This document shows, piece after piece, positions 27,563-37,459 of a stretch of DNA of 64,000 bases; position 1 is the first letter of the stretch; each line of letters begins with the position of its first letter. The DNA comes from an uncultured Pelagibacteraceae bacterium. Lineage in GTDB: Bacteria > Pseudomonadota > Alphaproteobacteria > Pelagibacterales > Pelagibacteraceae. Where the stretch lies: the NCBI GenBank assembly GCA_902619835.1, contig CACNFS010000003.1, forward strand, positions 1-64,000, read 5' to 3'. A model generated the notes under the pieces. That model was not told where the DNA came from. It worked only from the letters and a program-made list of their open reading frames with translations, and ran no database searches. Made by a program: the position numbers and the translations under genes.

Positions 27563-29068
27563 ATGAGAAATATAAAAGTTAAAGTTCATCCGTCAAAATC
27601 AAACCTAAAAAAAGAAGATCAATTAGCTTGGAAAATTGCTGAGATTGCATCAGATAAAGCGAAATTAGATAAAGATGCGGTTGATATGGTAATTAATAGA
27701 ATTATTGATAATGCATCAGTAGCTATTGCTTCTTTTAATAGAGCACCAGTTACATCAGCAAGAGCAATGGCTCTAGCACATTCTAAAAAAAAAGGTGCTA
27801 CAGTTTTTGGTTTAAATCCAAAAATTAAAGTAGATTGTGAGTGGGCTGCATGGGCAAATGGAACAGCTGTGAGAGAATTAGATTATCATGATACCTTTTT
27901 AGCAGCGGATTACAGTCATCCAGGTGATAATATTCCTGCAATCTTAGCAGTTGCACAACAAAAGGGATGTAATGGTAAGGACTTAATAAGAGGAATACTT
28001 ACCGGTTATGAGGTGCAAGTAAACTTAGTAAAAGGCATTTGCTTACATGAACATAAAATTGATCATATTGCTCACCTAGGCCCGAGTATTGCGGCTGGTC
28101 TAGGAAGTTTATTAAATTTAAAAACTGATGTGATTTATCAATCTGTCCAACAAGCATTACATATAACCGTCTCTACAAGACAATCTCGAAAAGGAGAAAT
28201 ATCTAGTTGGAAAGCTTTTGCGCCAGCACATGCTGGTAAACTTGCGGTGGAGGCAGTCGATAGATGTATGAGAGGTGAGGGCGCTCCTTCACCAATTTAT
28301 GAGGGAGAAGATAGCGTCATAGCTTATGTTTTATCTGGACCAGATAAAGAATACACGGTTCCATTGCCAAATGTAAATGAGCCTAAGCGAGCAATACTTG
28401 AAACTTATACCAAAGAACATTCAGCAGAATACCAATCCCAAGCTTTGATTGATTTAGCTAGAAGCTTAAATAAAAAAATTTCTAATATTGTTGACATTGA
28501 AAAAATTTTAATTGAAACAAGTCATCATACTCACAACGTAATTGGTACTGGAGCAAATGATCCCCAAAAAATGGATCCAAAAGCAAGTAGGGAAACTTTA
28601 GATCATTCAATAATGTATATTTTTGCAGTAGCGCTAGAAGATGGTGCTTGGCACCATGTCAAATCCTACACTCCTAAAAGAGCTCAAAGAAAAAGTACTG
28701 TTGAACTTTGGCAAAAAATTTCAACTAAAGAAGATCCAAAATGGACTGAAAAATATCATGATCCTAACCCCAAAAATAAATGTTTTGGTGGTAAAGTAGT
28801 CATAACAATGAAAGATGGGTCCACAATATCAGAGGAAATTAACGTTGCAGACGCACATCCAGCTGGCAAAAGACCTTTTTCGCGGAAAGAATATATAAAT
28901 AAATTTAAAAGTTTAACTAAAGACATTATTTCAAATAAAGAGTCAGATAGATTTTTAAAGTGTGTACAAAATCTTCCAAAATTAAAAGCAAAAGATTTAA
29001 TAGGTTTAAATGTAGAGGTTAACTCATCAGTGAAAAATAAATCCAAAAGCAGTAAGGGTATCTTTTAA
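27563..29068 (+). CDS. prpD: MmgE/PrpD family protein (2-methylcitrate dehydratase-like)
   Basis: [66 protein letters not shown]. Confidence 0.9.
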   Translation: MRNIKVKVHPSKSNLKKEDQLAWKIAEIASDKAKLDKDAVDMVINRIIDNASVAIASFNRAPVTSARAMALAHSKKKGATVFGLNPKIKVDCEWAAWANGTAVRELDYHDTFLAADYSHPGDNIPAILAVAQQKGCNGKDLIRGILTGYEVQVNLVKGICLHEHKIDHIAHLGPSIAAGLGSLLNLKTDVIYQSVQQALHITVSTRQSRKGEISSWKAFAPAHAGKLAVEAVDRCMRGEGAPSPIYEGEDSVIAYVLSGPDKEYTVPLPNVNEPKRAILETYTKEHSAEYQSQALIDLARSLNKKISNIVDIEKILIETSHHTHNVIGTGANDPQKMDPKASRETLDHSIMYIFAVALEDGAWHHVKSYTPKRAQRKSTVELWQKISTKEDPKWTEKYHDPNPKNKCFGGKVVITMKDGSTISEEINVADAHPAGKRPFSRKEYINKFKSLTKDIISNKESDRFLKCVQNLPKLKAKDLIGLNVEVNSSVKNKSKSSKGIF

Positions 29069-30031
29069 TTATTTGATTTTCTTTGCTAAGTCATTAGCAC
29101 TTAACCAAGCATTTTCAACTTTAGGACCGATAAACCAATCAGCGCACAACCCTAACCTCAATTTTTTGTTCCAGTAACTTTTTAAGGGTGAACCATTAAA
29201 ATTATATGAATATTTCCATCCGTGTGTTTTTTTGAAAATAATTTTATTTTTTCTATACCCTGTAAAGTTTAAAAATTTTGAAACCAAAGTATTTTCTGCT
29301 TTGTTACTGTTTTTATAATGATTTATGTTTTTTTTAGCCCACTCAACCGAGGACTGCAATGTCCAAAGAGAATTTGAAGAGTTAAATCTACTTTTACTAT
29401 TTTCATGAGCTGCCCAAGTTAAAATATCATCGTTAAATTTTATACTACTTACTGAAACAGTTTTTTGATTTTTAAAAGCTATCATTGTTGTAATGTTTGG
29501 CTCCATATTTATCTTTAAATCCAATATTTTTTTTTCTAAATATTTACCTGCTATTTTTTTTGATTGAGGGAATGGACAAGTTAATATTATCGACTTAGCT
29601 TGAATATATTCACCATTATCTAGTTTTATTTCCCAGAAGAATTTATTATTAAAAATTGATTTGACTGAAGATTGAAAACTTTTTTTTATTTTTTTGGTAT
29701 AAAATTTAGAGATAAAATTATTACCTTTCATGCCAATAAATTTTTCTGAAATTTCTTTTTTTTCAAATGTAAAATCTAAATGATTTCCAGTCCAAATTTT
29801 TGCTTCTTTTTTTTTACAAAGAGTTTTTATAAAATTTAAAAATTTTTTTGATTTTGGAGAAATATATTGAACCCCATGGTCAAAACTTAAATTTTTTTTA
29901 AATCTTTTATTTGATGCGCGTCCTCCTGGGCCTCTTGCTTTATCAAGAATATGTACAGAGTACTTTTTTGAGAGAAGGTAAGCTATTGTAGAGCCAGATA
30001 CACCTGACCCTATAACACAAAAGTCCAACAT
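29069..30031 (-). CDS. NAD(P)/FAD-dependent oxidoreductase (renalase/amine-oxidase-like)
   Basis: DFCVIGSGVSGSTIAYLLSKKYSVHILDKARGPGGRASNKR; GLCADWFIGPKVENAWLSANDLAKKI. Confidence 0.87.
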   Translation of the reverse strand: MLDFCVIGSGVSGSTIAYLLSKKYSVHILDKARGPGGRASNKRFKKNLSFDHGVQYISPKSKKFLNFIKTLCKKKEAKIWTGNHLDFTFEKKEISEKFIGMKGNNFISKFYTKKIKKSFQSSVKSIFNNKFFWEIKLDNGEYIQAKSIILTCPFPQSKKIAGKYLEKKILDLKINMEPNITTMIAFKNQKTVSVSSIKFNDDILTWAAHENSKSRFNSSNSLWTLQSSVEWAKKNINHYKNSNKAENTLVSKFLNFTGYRKNKIIFKKTHGWKYSYNFNGSPLKSYWNKKLRLGLCADWFIGPKVENAWLSANDLAKKIK

Positions 30032-30648
30032 TATAAGAATAAAAATTTATATTTTTCGTTAATTGAAAGAACTTCATAACTTACAAGCCCTCCAATTATT
30101 AATTGTATTGAAATTACCAAAATTACAAACAAGCCTAAATATCCAAGCCACATATGTTTTTTGATATATTCAGCAAAATAACTAGCAAGAGTGGCAATCA
30201 AAAATACTGATAATAACAAACCTATTACCATTAAATGAAAATTCCCTTTCGAAGCGGCTACTACTGCAATAGTATTATCGAAACTTAATGTAAGATCAGC
30301 AATTAAAACTTGATAAACCCCAACACTAAAGCTTTTGGTTTCAGCAGATTTTAGTTGAGGTGTTTTAATTTTATTTTTACCGAAAAAGTCTTGTCTTAAA
30401 TTGTTAATTACCCATAAAAGCAGAACTCCGCCAAGGATTTTTATCCAAGCAAATTCGAACAGATAATTAGCTCCGGATGCAAAAACAATTCTAAACAAGA
30501 ATGCTGCAGCAACACCCCATGCTATAATTTTTCTTCTATTTTCTGTTGCAAATCCCGCAGCGATTAAACCTATTATGATCGCGTTATCCGCAGCCATAAC
30601 TATATCTATGAGGATTATTTGTAGGGAGATAATTACTTGCTCTAACAT
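30031..30648 (-). CDS. TerC family integral membrane protein (start re-assigned to Met at 30648)
   Basis: MLEQVIISLQIILIDIVMAADNAIIIGLIAAGF; LIADLTLSFDNTIAVVAASKG; upstream 41 codons of the tracked ORF overlap the divergent MATE gene. Confidence 0.88.
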   Translation of the reverse strand: MLEQVIISLQIILIDIVMAADNAIIIGLIAAGFATENRRKIIAWGVAAAFLFRIVFASGANYLFEFAWIKILGGVLLLWVINNLRQDFFGKNKIKTPQLKSAETKSFSVGVYQVLIADLTLSFDNTIAVVAASKGNFHLMVIGLLLSVFLIATLASYFAEYIKKHMWLGYLGLFVILVISIQLIIGGLVSYEVLSINEKYKFLFL

Positions 30649-30695
30649 TCGAGAATCAATGTATATAAGGTTATTAAGATATATTAAAGAATAAA

Positions 30696-32021
30696 ATGGA
30701 ACTGTTAAAAAGCTCATCAAAATTTTCAAAAAAACAAATAATTTTGTTGTCCATACCGGTTTTTTTTTCAAACATGGCTATTCCATTAGTAGGAATGGTT
30801 GATACAGGTTTGATGGGTAATCTAGGTGAAACTAAGTATTTAGCAGCAACCAGTATAGCTACATCGGTTATGACAATGATTGTTTGGAGTTTTGGTTTTT
30901 TAAGAATGGGGACTGTTGGAGTAGTTGCACAGGCTTATGGTAGAAGTGATTATAGAGAGATAGTAAAAACGATTTTAAGAAATATAGTTCTTGCTCTAAT
31001 TGCAGCATTTATAATAATTATTTTCTTCCCGGCTTTAAAAATTGCAATAAATTATTTTTTTTCTCCCTCTGATGAAACAGAGGTATTAATAAAAACTTAT
31101 TTAAATGTAAGAATTTTTTCAATTCCTGCAGAATTAATTATTTATGTTTTAGTTGGTTTTTATCTAGGTATACAAAAAACTAAAATTTCGAGTTTTTTAA
31201 TAATTGTTCTATCAAGTTTGAATATCATTTTTAGTTCTCTACTAGTTTTAACATATGATTTAAAAGTTTTTGGTGTAGCTCTAGGAACATTAATTTCGAG
31301 TTATATAACCTTAATCATTTTCACGATATTTACCTACAATTTTATTATTCAAAAATTCAAAGTAATTCCTAAATTTGAAAATTTAGTAGTAAGATCTAAA
31401 TTACTCAAACTTTTTCATATAAATTTAAATATTTTTATAAGAACTTTATTTCTCACATTTGCTTTTCTATGGGTAACTTATCTTGGTTCAAAAATTGGAG
31501 AAGATTATTTAGCAGTTAATACAATATTAATGCAATTTATAATTTTATCATCATTCTTCTTAGATGCCTACGCATTTTCGACTGAAGGGATTGTAGGTTT
31601 TGCTGTAGGAAGAAGAAACCGAAAATCTTTTTTAGAAGTTGTAAGAAATTCTATTCAGGTAAGTTTTATCACTGCTATTATTATATCAATAATTTATTTA
31701 TTGTTTTTTAAAGAAATAATTTACATAATTACTGATATTGAGATTTTAAGATTTATTTCTTTTCAACATATCTTATGGGTAATTATAATTCCACCAATTG
31801 CATGTTTTTGTTATCAATTAGATGGAATATTTATCGGAGCATCACAAACAAAAGAAATTAGAAATGCAATGATAGTATCTGTTTTGATTTATATTGGAGC
31901 ATCGATCTTCTTAACAAAATATCTAGACAATCACGGTATTTGGTTATCTCTTCTATTATTTATGATATTAAGATCCTTAACGTTACAGTATTATTTTAAA
32001 AATATTTTGAAAAAATTTTAA
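30696..32021 (+). CDS. MATE family efflux transporter
   Basis: LSIPVFFSNMAIPLVGMVDTGLMGNLGETKYLAATSIATSVMTMIVWSFGFLRMGTVGVVAQAYGR. Confidence 0.92.
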   Translation: MELLKSSSKFSKKQIILLSIPVFFSNMAIPLVGMVDTGLMGNLGETKYLAATSIATSVMTMIVWSFGFLRMGTVGVVAQAYGRSDYREIVKTILRNIVLALIAAFIIIIFFPALKIAINYFFSPSDETEVLIKTYLNVRIFSIPAELIIYVLVGFYLGIQKTKISSFLIIVLSSLNIIFSSLLVLTYDLKVFGVALGTLISSYITLIIFTIFTYNFIIQKFKVIPKFENLVVRSKLLKLFHINLNIFIRTLFLTFAFLWVTYLGSKIGEDYLAVNTILMQFIILSSFFLDAYAFSTEGIVGFAVGRRNRKSFLEVVRNSIQVSFITAIIISIIYLLFFKEIIYIITDIEILRFISFQHILWVIIIPPIACFCYQLDGIFIGASQTKEIRNAMIVSVLIYIGASIFLTKYLDNHGIWLSLLLFMILRSLTLQYYFKNILKKF

Positions 32022-32884
32022 TGCAATTTTTATATAAAATACCAGGTTATATTTTACTCTTATTTGGTGGATTTTGTTTAAGCTGGGGAGGACTCATTAT
32101 TAGATCTTTTGAAGAAGCAAGTATTTGGCAAATTTTATTTTTAAGATCAATTTTTTTTCTATTAGCTCTTTTAGCTTTTCTATATGCAACTTATAAAAAA
32201 AATATATTTAATATAATTAAGGAGTCTGGCCTTCCAGGATTACTAGGTGGTTTTATAATGTCTCTTAGTTTTATCGCCTTTATAGTTGCAATGAGCAATA
32301 CCTCAGTAGCAAATGTCGTTTTTATAATAAGTACACAAACTATGTTTCTAGCTATATTCGGCTACTTTTATTTAAAAGAAAAACTATCTTTAGTTAGTTC
32401 GGCTTCGATCTTTCTTGCTATGAGCGGTATTATTATAATGGTTGGAGACTCCATTACAGGAGGATCATTATTTGGAAATATAGTGGCATTAGCAATTCCA
32501 ATAAATTTTGCAATTTATGTAATGATAATAAGGAAAAATACCAAAGTTGATATGATTCCAGCAATATTTTACTCTGGATTATTTAGTTTGATTTACGGTT
32601 TTTTCTTAACAGAGTCTTTTGAATTCACTAAACATGATCTTTGGATGGGTTTTCTTCTCGGAGTCCCCCAATTAGCATTTGGTTTTATTTGTATAACTAT
32701 TGGATCAAGAACGGTAGAGTCAGCGACAGTTGGGCTTTTAATGTTGATGGAAACTTTATGCGCACCAATTTGGGTATGGTTATTTTTGAGTGAAATTCCT
32801 CCAATAAGTGTATTTTTAGGTGGCGCGGTCATTGTTTCCGCAATAATATTGAAGAGCTTTGATAAAAAACAAAGTAAGACTTGA
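32021..32884 (+). CDS. DMT/EamA family transporter
   Basis: 10-TM hydrophobic pattern; GGFCLSWGGLIIRSFEEASIWQILFLRSIFF; SNTSVANVVFIISTQTMFLAIFGYFYLKEKLS. Confidence 0.9.
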   Translation: MQFLYKIPGYILLLFGGFCLSWGGLIIRSFEEASIWQILFLRSIFFLLALLAFLYATYKKNIFNIIKESGLPGLLGGFIMSLSFIAFIVAMSNTSVANVVFIISTQTMFLAIFGYFYLKEKLSLVSSASIFLAMSGIIIMVGDSITGGSLFGNIVALAIPINFAIYVMIIRKNTKVDMIPAIFYSGLFSLIYGFFLTESFEFTKHDLWMGFLLGVPQLAFGFICITIGSRTVESATVGLLMLMETLCAPIWVWLFLSEIPPISVFLGGAVIVSAIILKSFDKKQSKT

Positions 32885-32914
32885 ATAATTTACATTTGAC
32901 TTTTTAATGTATTT

Positions 32915-33080
32915 AGAGGAAAGTCTCAGGCATAACGGGAGAGACCATTTAGGCGCCGAAGGAGCAACCACCCCGGAAACTCTCAGGCAAAAGGACCGTT
33001 ATCGTAATAACTCTGGAAAGCAGGCGAAAGCCTCACCGAAGGATTAAATCTCTCAGGTACATAGACAGATGGGGTTAAGC
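32915..33080 (+). ncRNA. Tandem glycine riboswitch upstream of gcvT
   Basis: GCGCCGAAGGAGCAA...GGAAACTCTCAGGCAAAAGGACCG (aptamer 1) and GCCTCACCGAAGGATTAAATCTCTCAGGTACATAGACAGATGGGG (aptamer 2); P1 of aptamer 1 = ATAACGG 32932-32938 / CCGTTAT 32996-33002; immediately before gcvT. Confidence 0.95.
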
Positions 33081-33094
33081 AAGAAAGAGTTATT

Positions 33095-34189
33095 ATGGAA
33101 GTACAAAAAACAGCTTTATACAATTATCATAAAAATTTAGGAGCAAAATTTGTTCCGTTTGCTGGCTATGAAATGCCTATTCAATATAAAGATGGTATTG
33201 TTAAAGAACATATTTCTACAAGAACACACGCTGGATTTTTTGATGTTTCACATATGGGGCAATTTTTTTTAGAAGGGGATGAAACATTAGTAGAGTCATT
33301 AGAAAAAATTATACCAGCAGATTTAAAAAATTTGAAAATTAATCATTCAAAATATTCTTTTTTACTTAATAATGAAGGTGGAATAATTGATGATTTAATT
33401 ATTACGAGAACAGAAAAAGGTTTTTGTATAATCTTAAACGCAGCTTGCAAGGAAAATGATATAAAACAAATTTCTCAATTTTTAAAAAAACATCATAAAC
33501 ATCTTTTAAACAACGATTTATCTTTAATAGCGTTGCAAGGACCGAAATCAGTAGAGATTTTAGAAAAATTAATTCCGGGCGTTGCTAATTTAAAATTTAT
33601 GACAGGAAACAATTTTGAGTATGAAGGTGAAAATCTATATGTAACAAGATCTGGATATACAGGTGAAGATGGTTTTGAAATCTCAATTTCAAACACAAAA
33701 GTCGAAAAGCTTATCGATTACTTAATTTCAAATGAAGTTAAACCAATAGGTTTAGGAGCTAGAGATACATTAAGATTAGAGGCAGGTCTGTGTTTATATG
33801 GCCATGATTTAAATGAAAAAATAAATCCAGTAGAGGCTAATTTAAAATGGGCTATAGCAAAAAAAAGGAAAGAAGTTGGCGGCTTTAATGGATGGGAAAA
33901 AATAAAAAATTTATTAGCAAACGGAAGTGAAAAAATTAGAGTTGGTATAAAGCCAGATGGAAAAGTTATAGCTAGAGAAAATACAAAAATCTTTTCGTTA
34001 GATAATAATGAAATAGGATTCGTTACTAGCGGTACTTTTGGTCCGAGCGTGAACGCTCCAGTTGCAATGGGATATGTTAAATCAGAATTTTCTGAAGTAG
34101 GAACATCTATTCAGCTTGAAGTAAGAGGAAAAAAATATGGGGGTAAGATTTCTGAACTTCCATTTTATAAAAAAAGTTATGTTAAATAA
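33095..34189 (+). CDS. gcvT: Glycine cleavage system T protein (aminomethyltransferase)
   Basis: FVPFAGYEMPIQYKDGIVKEHISTRTHAGFFDVSHMGQ; GLGARDTLRLEAGLCLYGHDL. Confidence 0.97.
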   Translation: MEVQKTALYNYHKNLGAKFVPFAGYEMPIQYKDGIVKEHISTRTHAGFFDVSHMGQFFLEGDETLVESLEKIIPADLKNLKINHSKYSFLLNNEGGIIDDLIITRTEKGFCIILNAACKENDIKQISQFLKKHHKHLLNNDLSLIALQGPKSVEILEKLIPGVANLKFMTGNNFEYEGENLYVTRSGYTGEDGFEISISNTKVEKLIDYLISNEVKPIGLGARDTLRLEAGLCLYGHDLNEKINPVEANLKWAIAKKRKEVGGFNGWEKIKNLLANGSEKIRVGIKPDGKVIARENTKIFSLDNNEIGFVTSGTFGPSVNAPVAMGYVKSEFSEVGTSIQLEVRGKKYGGKISELPFYKKSYVK

Positions 34190-34201
34190 GGGGAAACAAA
34201 T

Positions 34202-34582
34202 ATGAGTGAAAAAAAATTTTCTAAAAAACATGAATGGGTTTCACTAGATGGAGACGTTGCTACAGTCGGAATAACTAAGCATGCAACAGAAATGCTTGGT
34301 GACATTGTTTTTGTGGAGGTTCCTGATGCAGGTAAAGTTGTAGAAAAAGAAGGTCAAGCAGCTGTTGTAGAGTCTACTAAAGCTGCGAGTGATGTTTATT
34401 CTCCTATTTCTGGAGAAATTACTGAGGGAAATAAAGCCATTGCAAATGATCCTGGAAGCGTAAATACTGACCCTGAAGGTGCCAGCTGGTTTTTTAAGTT
34501 AAAGATTAAAGATAAAGGTGAGTATGACTCCCTAATGTCAAAAGACGAATATGATAAATTTTGTAAGGAGAACCCTAGCTAA
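34202..34582 (+). CDS. gcvH: Glycine cleavage system H protein
   Basis: [32 protein letters not shown]...[19 protein letters not shown] (lipoyl Lys). Confidence 0.97.
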   Translation: MSEKKFSKKHEWVSLDGDVATVGITKHATEMLGDIVFVEVPDAGKVVEKEGQAAVVESTKAASDVYSPISGEITEGNKAIANDPGSVNTDPEGASWFFKLKIKDKGEYDSLMSKDEYDKFCKENPS

Positions 34583-37450
34583 ATGATTGACGATAACTCA
34601 AAAGAATTTATTAAAAGACATATTGGTCCTTCTGAAGAAGATCAGTCAAAAATGTTGCAATATGTCGGGTATAAATCATTAGAGGATTTAATGAGTAATA
34701 CAGTACCAGAAAAAATCTTATTAAAAGACGATCTTAAGATTGATCAGCCAATGTCAGAGAACGATGCTTTAAAAAAATTAAAATCTATATCTAAAAAAAA
34801 TAAAATCTTTAAAAATTTTATTGGAATGGGATACTATAACTCTATTACACCTAATGTAATTCTTAGAAATATTTTAGAAAATCCAGGATGGTACACGTCT
34901 TATACACCTTATCAGCCTGAAGTGGCGCAAGGTCGTCTTGAAATGCTTTTAAATTTTCAACAATCAATTATTGACTTAACAGGCATGGATATAGCTAACG
35001 CTTCTTTATTGGATGAAGCAACAGCAACAGCAGAAGCAGTAGGTTTAAGTCAGAGATTAGATAAGATTAATTCAAAAAAAATATTTATTTCAAGCAATTG
35101 TAATCCTCAGACAATTGATCTCATTAAGACTAGAACAAATCCTTTTGGTTTAGAATTGATCATTGGTGATGAAAAAAAAGAACTTTCAAAAATTAATGAA
35201 GATATAATTTGCGGTGTTTTATCTTATCCGGGAACTTTAGGTGAGATAAACGATCCTAGTGAAAGCATCAGTCAAATTCACAAAAAAAACGGAAAAGCCA
35301 TTTTGGTTTGTGACTTATTGGCTTTAGCTAGATTAAAAACTCCAGCTGAACTTGGAGCTGACATCGCTGTCGGTAGTGCTCAAAGATTTGGTATTCCAAT
35401 GGGTTACGGCGGGCCTCATGCTGCATTTTTTGCTACAAAAGAAGAATTTAAAAGATCAATGCCAGGAAGAATAATAGGCGTTTCAAAAGATAGACACGGA
35501 AAAAAAGCTTACAGGCTTTCTTTACAAACTAGAGAGCAACACATTCGAAGAGATAAAGCGACAAGCAATATTTGTACTGCTCAAGCTTTATTGGCTATCA
35601 TTTCTGCTGCTTTTGCAATTTATCATGGACCTGAAGGAATACTTAAAATTGCGAATAGAACTTCTAAATTAGCAAAAATTTTTGCTGATAATATTAAAAT
35701 AAGCGGTTTTAAAATTCTATCAGATCATTTCTTTGATACCGTTACGATTAAAACCAATGAAAAAACAGATCCTATTTTCGAGGCTGCACTAAAAGAGAAT
35801 ATAAACCTTAGAAAAGTTGATAAAGATCATTTATCTGTTGCGTTTGATGAAGCAAAAAAACTTGATGATGTAAACTTATTGTTAAAAATATTCGGAATAA
35901 CTCAAGTAATTAAACAAGACGTTAAGGTGGAATTAGATAATCTCCCAAAAAATCTTTTAAGAACTTCAAAATACTTAACTCATCCAGTTTTTAACAAATA
36001 CCATTCTGAAACTGAGATGTTAAGATATCTAAAAAAACTAGAAGATTGCGATATTGCACTTAATAGATCAATGATTGCTTTAGGATCTTGTACAATGAAG
36101 CTCAATGCAACAGCAGAATTAATTCCTATTACTTGGAAAGAGTTTTCACTTCCACATCCTTTTGTTCCTACAAATCAAATGGAGGGTTATAAGATTCTTT
36201 TTAATGATCTAATAAATGATCTGAAAGAAATTACTGGATATGACGCAGTTTCTTTACAGCCTAACTCAGGGGCTCAAGGAGAGTATGCAGGTCTAATGAC
36301 TATAAGAAAATTCCATAAAAATAATAAACAAGAAAACCGTAACGTTTGTCTAATTCCTGACTCAGCTCATGGAACTAATCCAGCAAGTGCCCAAATGTGT
36401 GGGATGAAGGTGGTTGTAGTTAATTGTGACGAAGATGGAAACGTGGATATAGACGATCTTAAAAATAAAGCTGAAAAACACTCAAAAGACTTAGCTGCTT
36501 TAATGGTTACTTACCCCTCTACTCATGGAGTATTTGAAGAAAAAATTATGGATATTTGTGAAGTAATTCATAAGCATGGTGGACAAGTTTATATGGATGG
36601 AGCAAATCTAAACGCACTTGTAGGTGTCGCAAAACCAGGGAAATTTGGACCAGATGTCTGTCATATAAATTTACATAAAACATTTTGTATACCGCACGGT
36701 GGAGGCGGACCAGGAATGGGCCCAATCGCTTGCGCTAAGCATCTAGCTGATTTTTTACCAACACATGAAATTATTAAAGAGGCAGGCCCTAAGAATGGAA
36801 TGGGAGCTGTATCAGCTGCACCTTGGGGTAGTTCAAGCATACTTCCAATATCCTGGATGTATATAAAGATGATGGGCGCTGAAGGATTGAAAAAAGCATC
36901 ACAAGTTTCAATTTTAAATGCGAATTACATTTCAAAAAAATTATCTAAAGATTACAAAGTTCTTTATACGGGTAAAAATGGAAATGTAGCTCACGAATGT
37001 ATAATTGACATTCGACCAATTAAAGCAAGTTCAGGAATCTCTGAGGAGGATTTAGCTAAAAGGCTAATTGACTTTGGCTACCATGCTCCAACAATGTCAT
37101 GGCCTGTTGCTGGCACAATTATGATTGAGCCAACTGAAAGTGAAAATTTAGAAGAGATAGATAAATTTTGTAATGCTCTTATAAAAATTAAAAAAGAAAT
37201 TAATTTAGTGGAGTCATCAAAGTTTGACAAAATAGATAACCCACTGAAAAATGCACCTCATACTTATGGCGAATTAGCTTCCAATGAGTGGAAGCATGCT
37301 TACTCAAGAGAGGAAGCGGCTTTTCCCACTGAGTATGTAAAAAACAATAAATATTGGGCACCAGTTGCAAGAGTAGATAACGTTTTTGGAGATAGAAATT
37401 TAGTGTGTTCATGTCCTTCAATGGATGAATATAAAGATGAAGCTGCTTAA
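34583..37450 (+). CDS. gcvP: Glycine dehydrogenase (aminomethyl-transferring) P protein
   Basis: 955 aa; FIGMGYYNSITPNVILRNILENPGWYTSYTPYQPEVAQGRLE; HINLHKTFCIPHGGGGPGMGPI. Confidence 0.98.
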   Translation: MIDDNSKEFIKRHIGPSEEDQSKMLQYVGYKSLEDLMSNTVPEKILLKDDLKIDQPMSENDALKKLKSISKKNKIFKNFIGMGYYNSITPNVILRNILENPGWYTSYTPYQPEVAQGRLEMLLNFQQSIIDLTGMDIANASLLDEATATAEAVGLSQRLDKINSKKIFISSNCNPQTIDLIKTRTNPFGLELIIGDEKKELSKINEDIICGVLSYPGTLGEINDPSESISQIHKKNGKAILVCDLLALARLKTPAELGADIAVGSAQRFGIPMGYGGPHAAFFATKEEFKRSMPGRIIGVSKDRHGKKAYRLSLQTREQHIRRDKATSNICTAQALLAIISAAFAIYHGPEGILKIANRTSKLAKIFADNIKISGFKILSDHFFDTVTIKTNEKTDPIFEAALKENINLRKVDKDHLSVAFDEAKKLDDVNLLLKIFGITQVIKQDVKVELDNLPKNLLRTSKYLTHPVFNKYHSETEMLRYLKKLEDCDIALNRSMIALGSCTMKLNATAELIPITWKEFSLPHPFVPTNQMEGYKILFNDLINDLKEITGYDAVSLQPNSGAQGEYAGLMTIRKFHKNNKQENRNVCLIPDSAHGTNPASAQMCGMKVVVVNCDEDGNVDIDDLKNKAEKHSKDLAALMVTYPSTHGVFEEKIMDICEVIHKHGGQVYMDGANLNALVGVAKPGKFGPDVCHINLHKTFCIPHGGGGPGMGPIACAKHLADFLPTHEIIKEAGPKNGMGAVSAAPWGSSSILPISWMYIKMMGAEGLKKASQVSILNANYISKKLSKDYKVLYTGKNGNVAHECIIDIRPIKASSGISEEDLAKRLIDFGYHAPTMSWPVAGTIMIEPTESENLEEIDKFCNALIKIKKEINLVESSKFDKIDNPLKNAPHTYGELASNEWKHAYSREEAAFPTEYVKNNKYWAPVARVDNVFGDRNLVCSCPSMDEYKDEAA

Positions 37451-37459
37451 TCTTTTTTA

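Noticed and set aside
30649-30771. N-terminal 41-codon extension of the TerC ORF (MKKKPVWTTKLFVFLKILMSF...)
   Set aside because: Antisense overlap with the MATE gene start; conserved TerC N-terminus begins at MLEQVIISLQIILIDIVMAADNA.
32881-32910. Possible promoter (TTGAAT or TTGACT) before the glycine riboswitch
   Set aside because: No convincing -10 at standard spacing; not reported as a feature.
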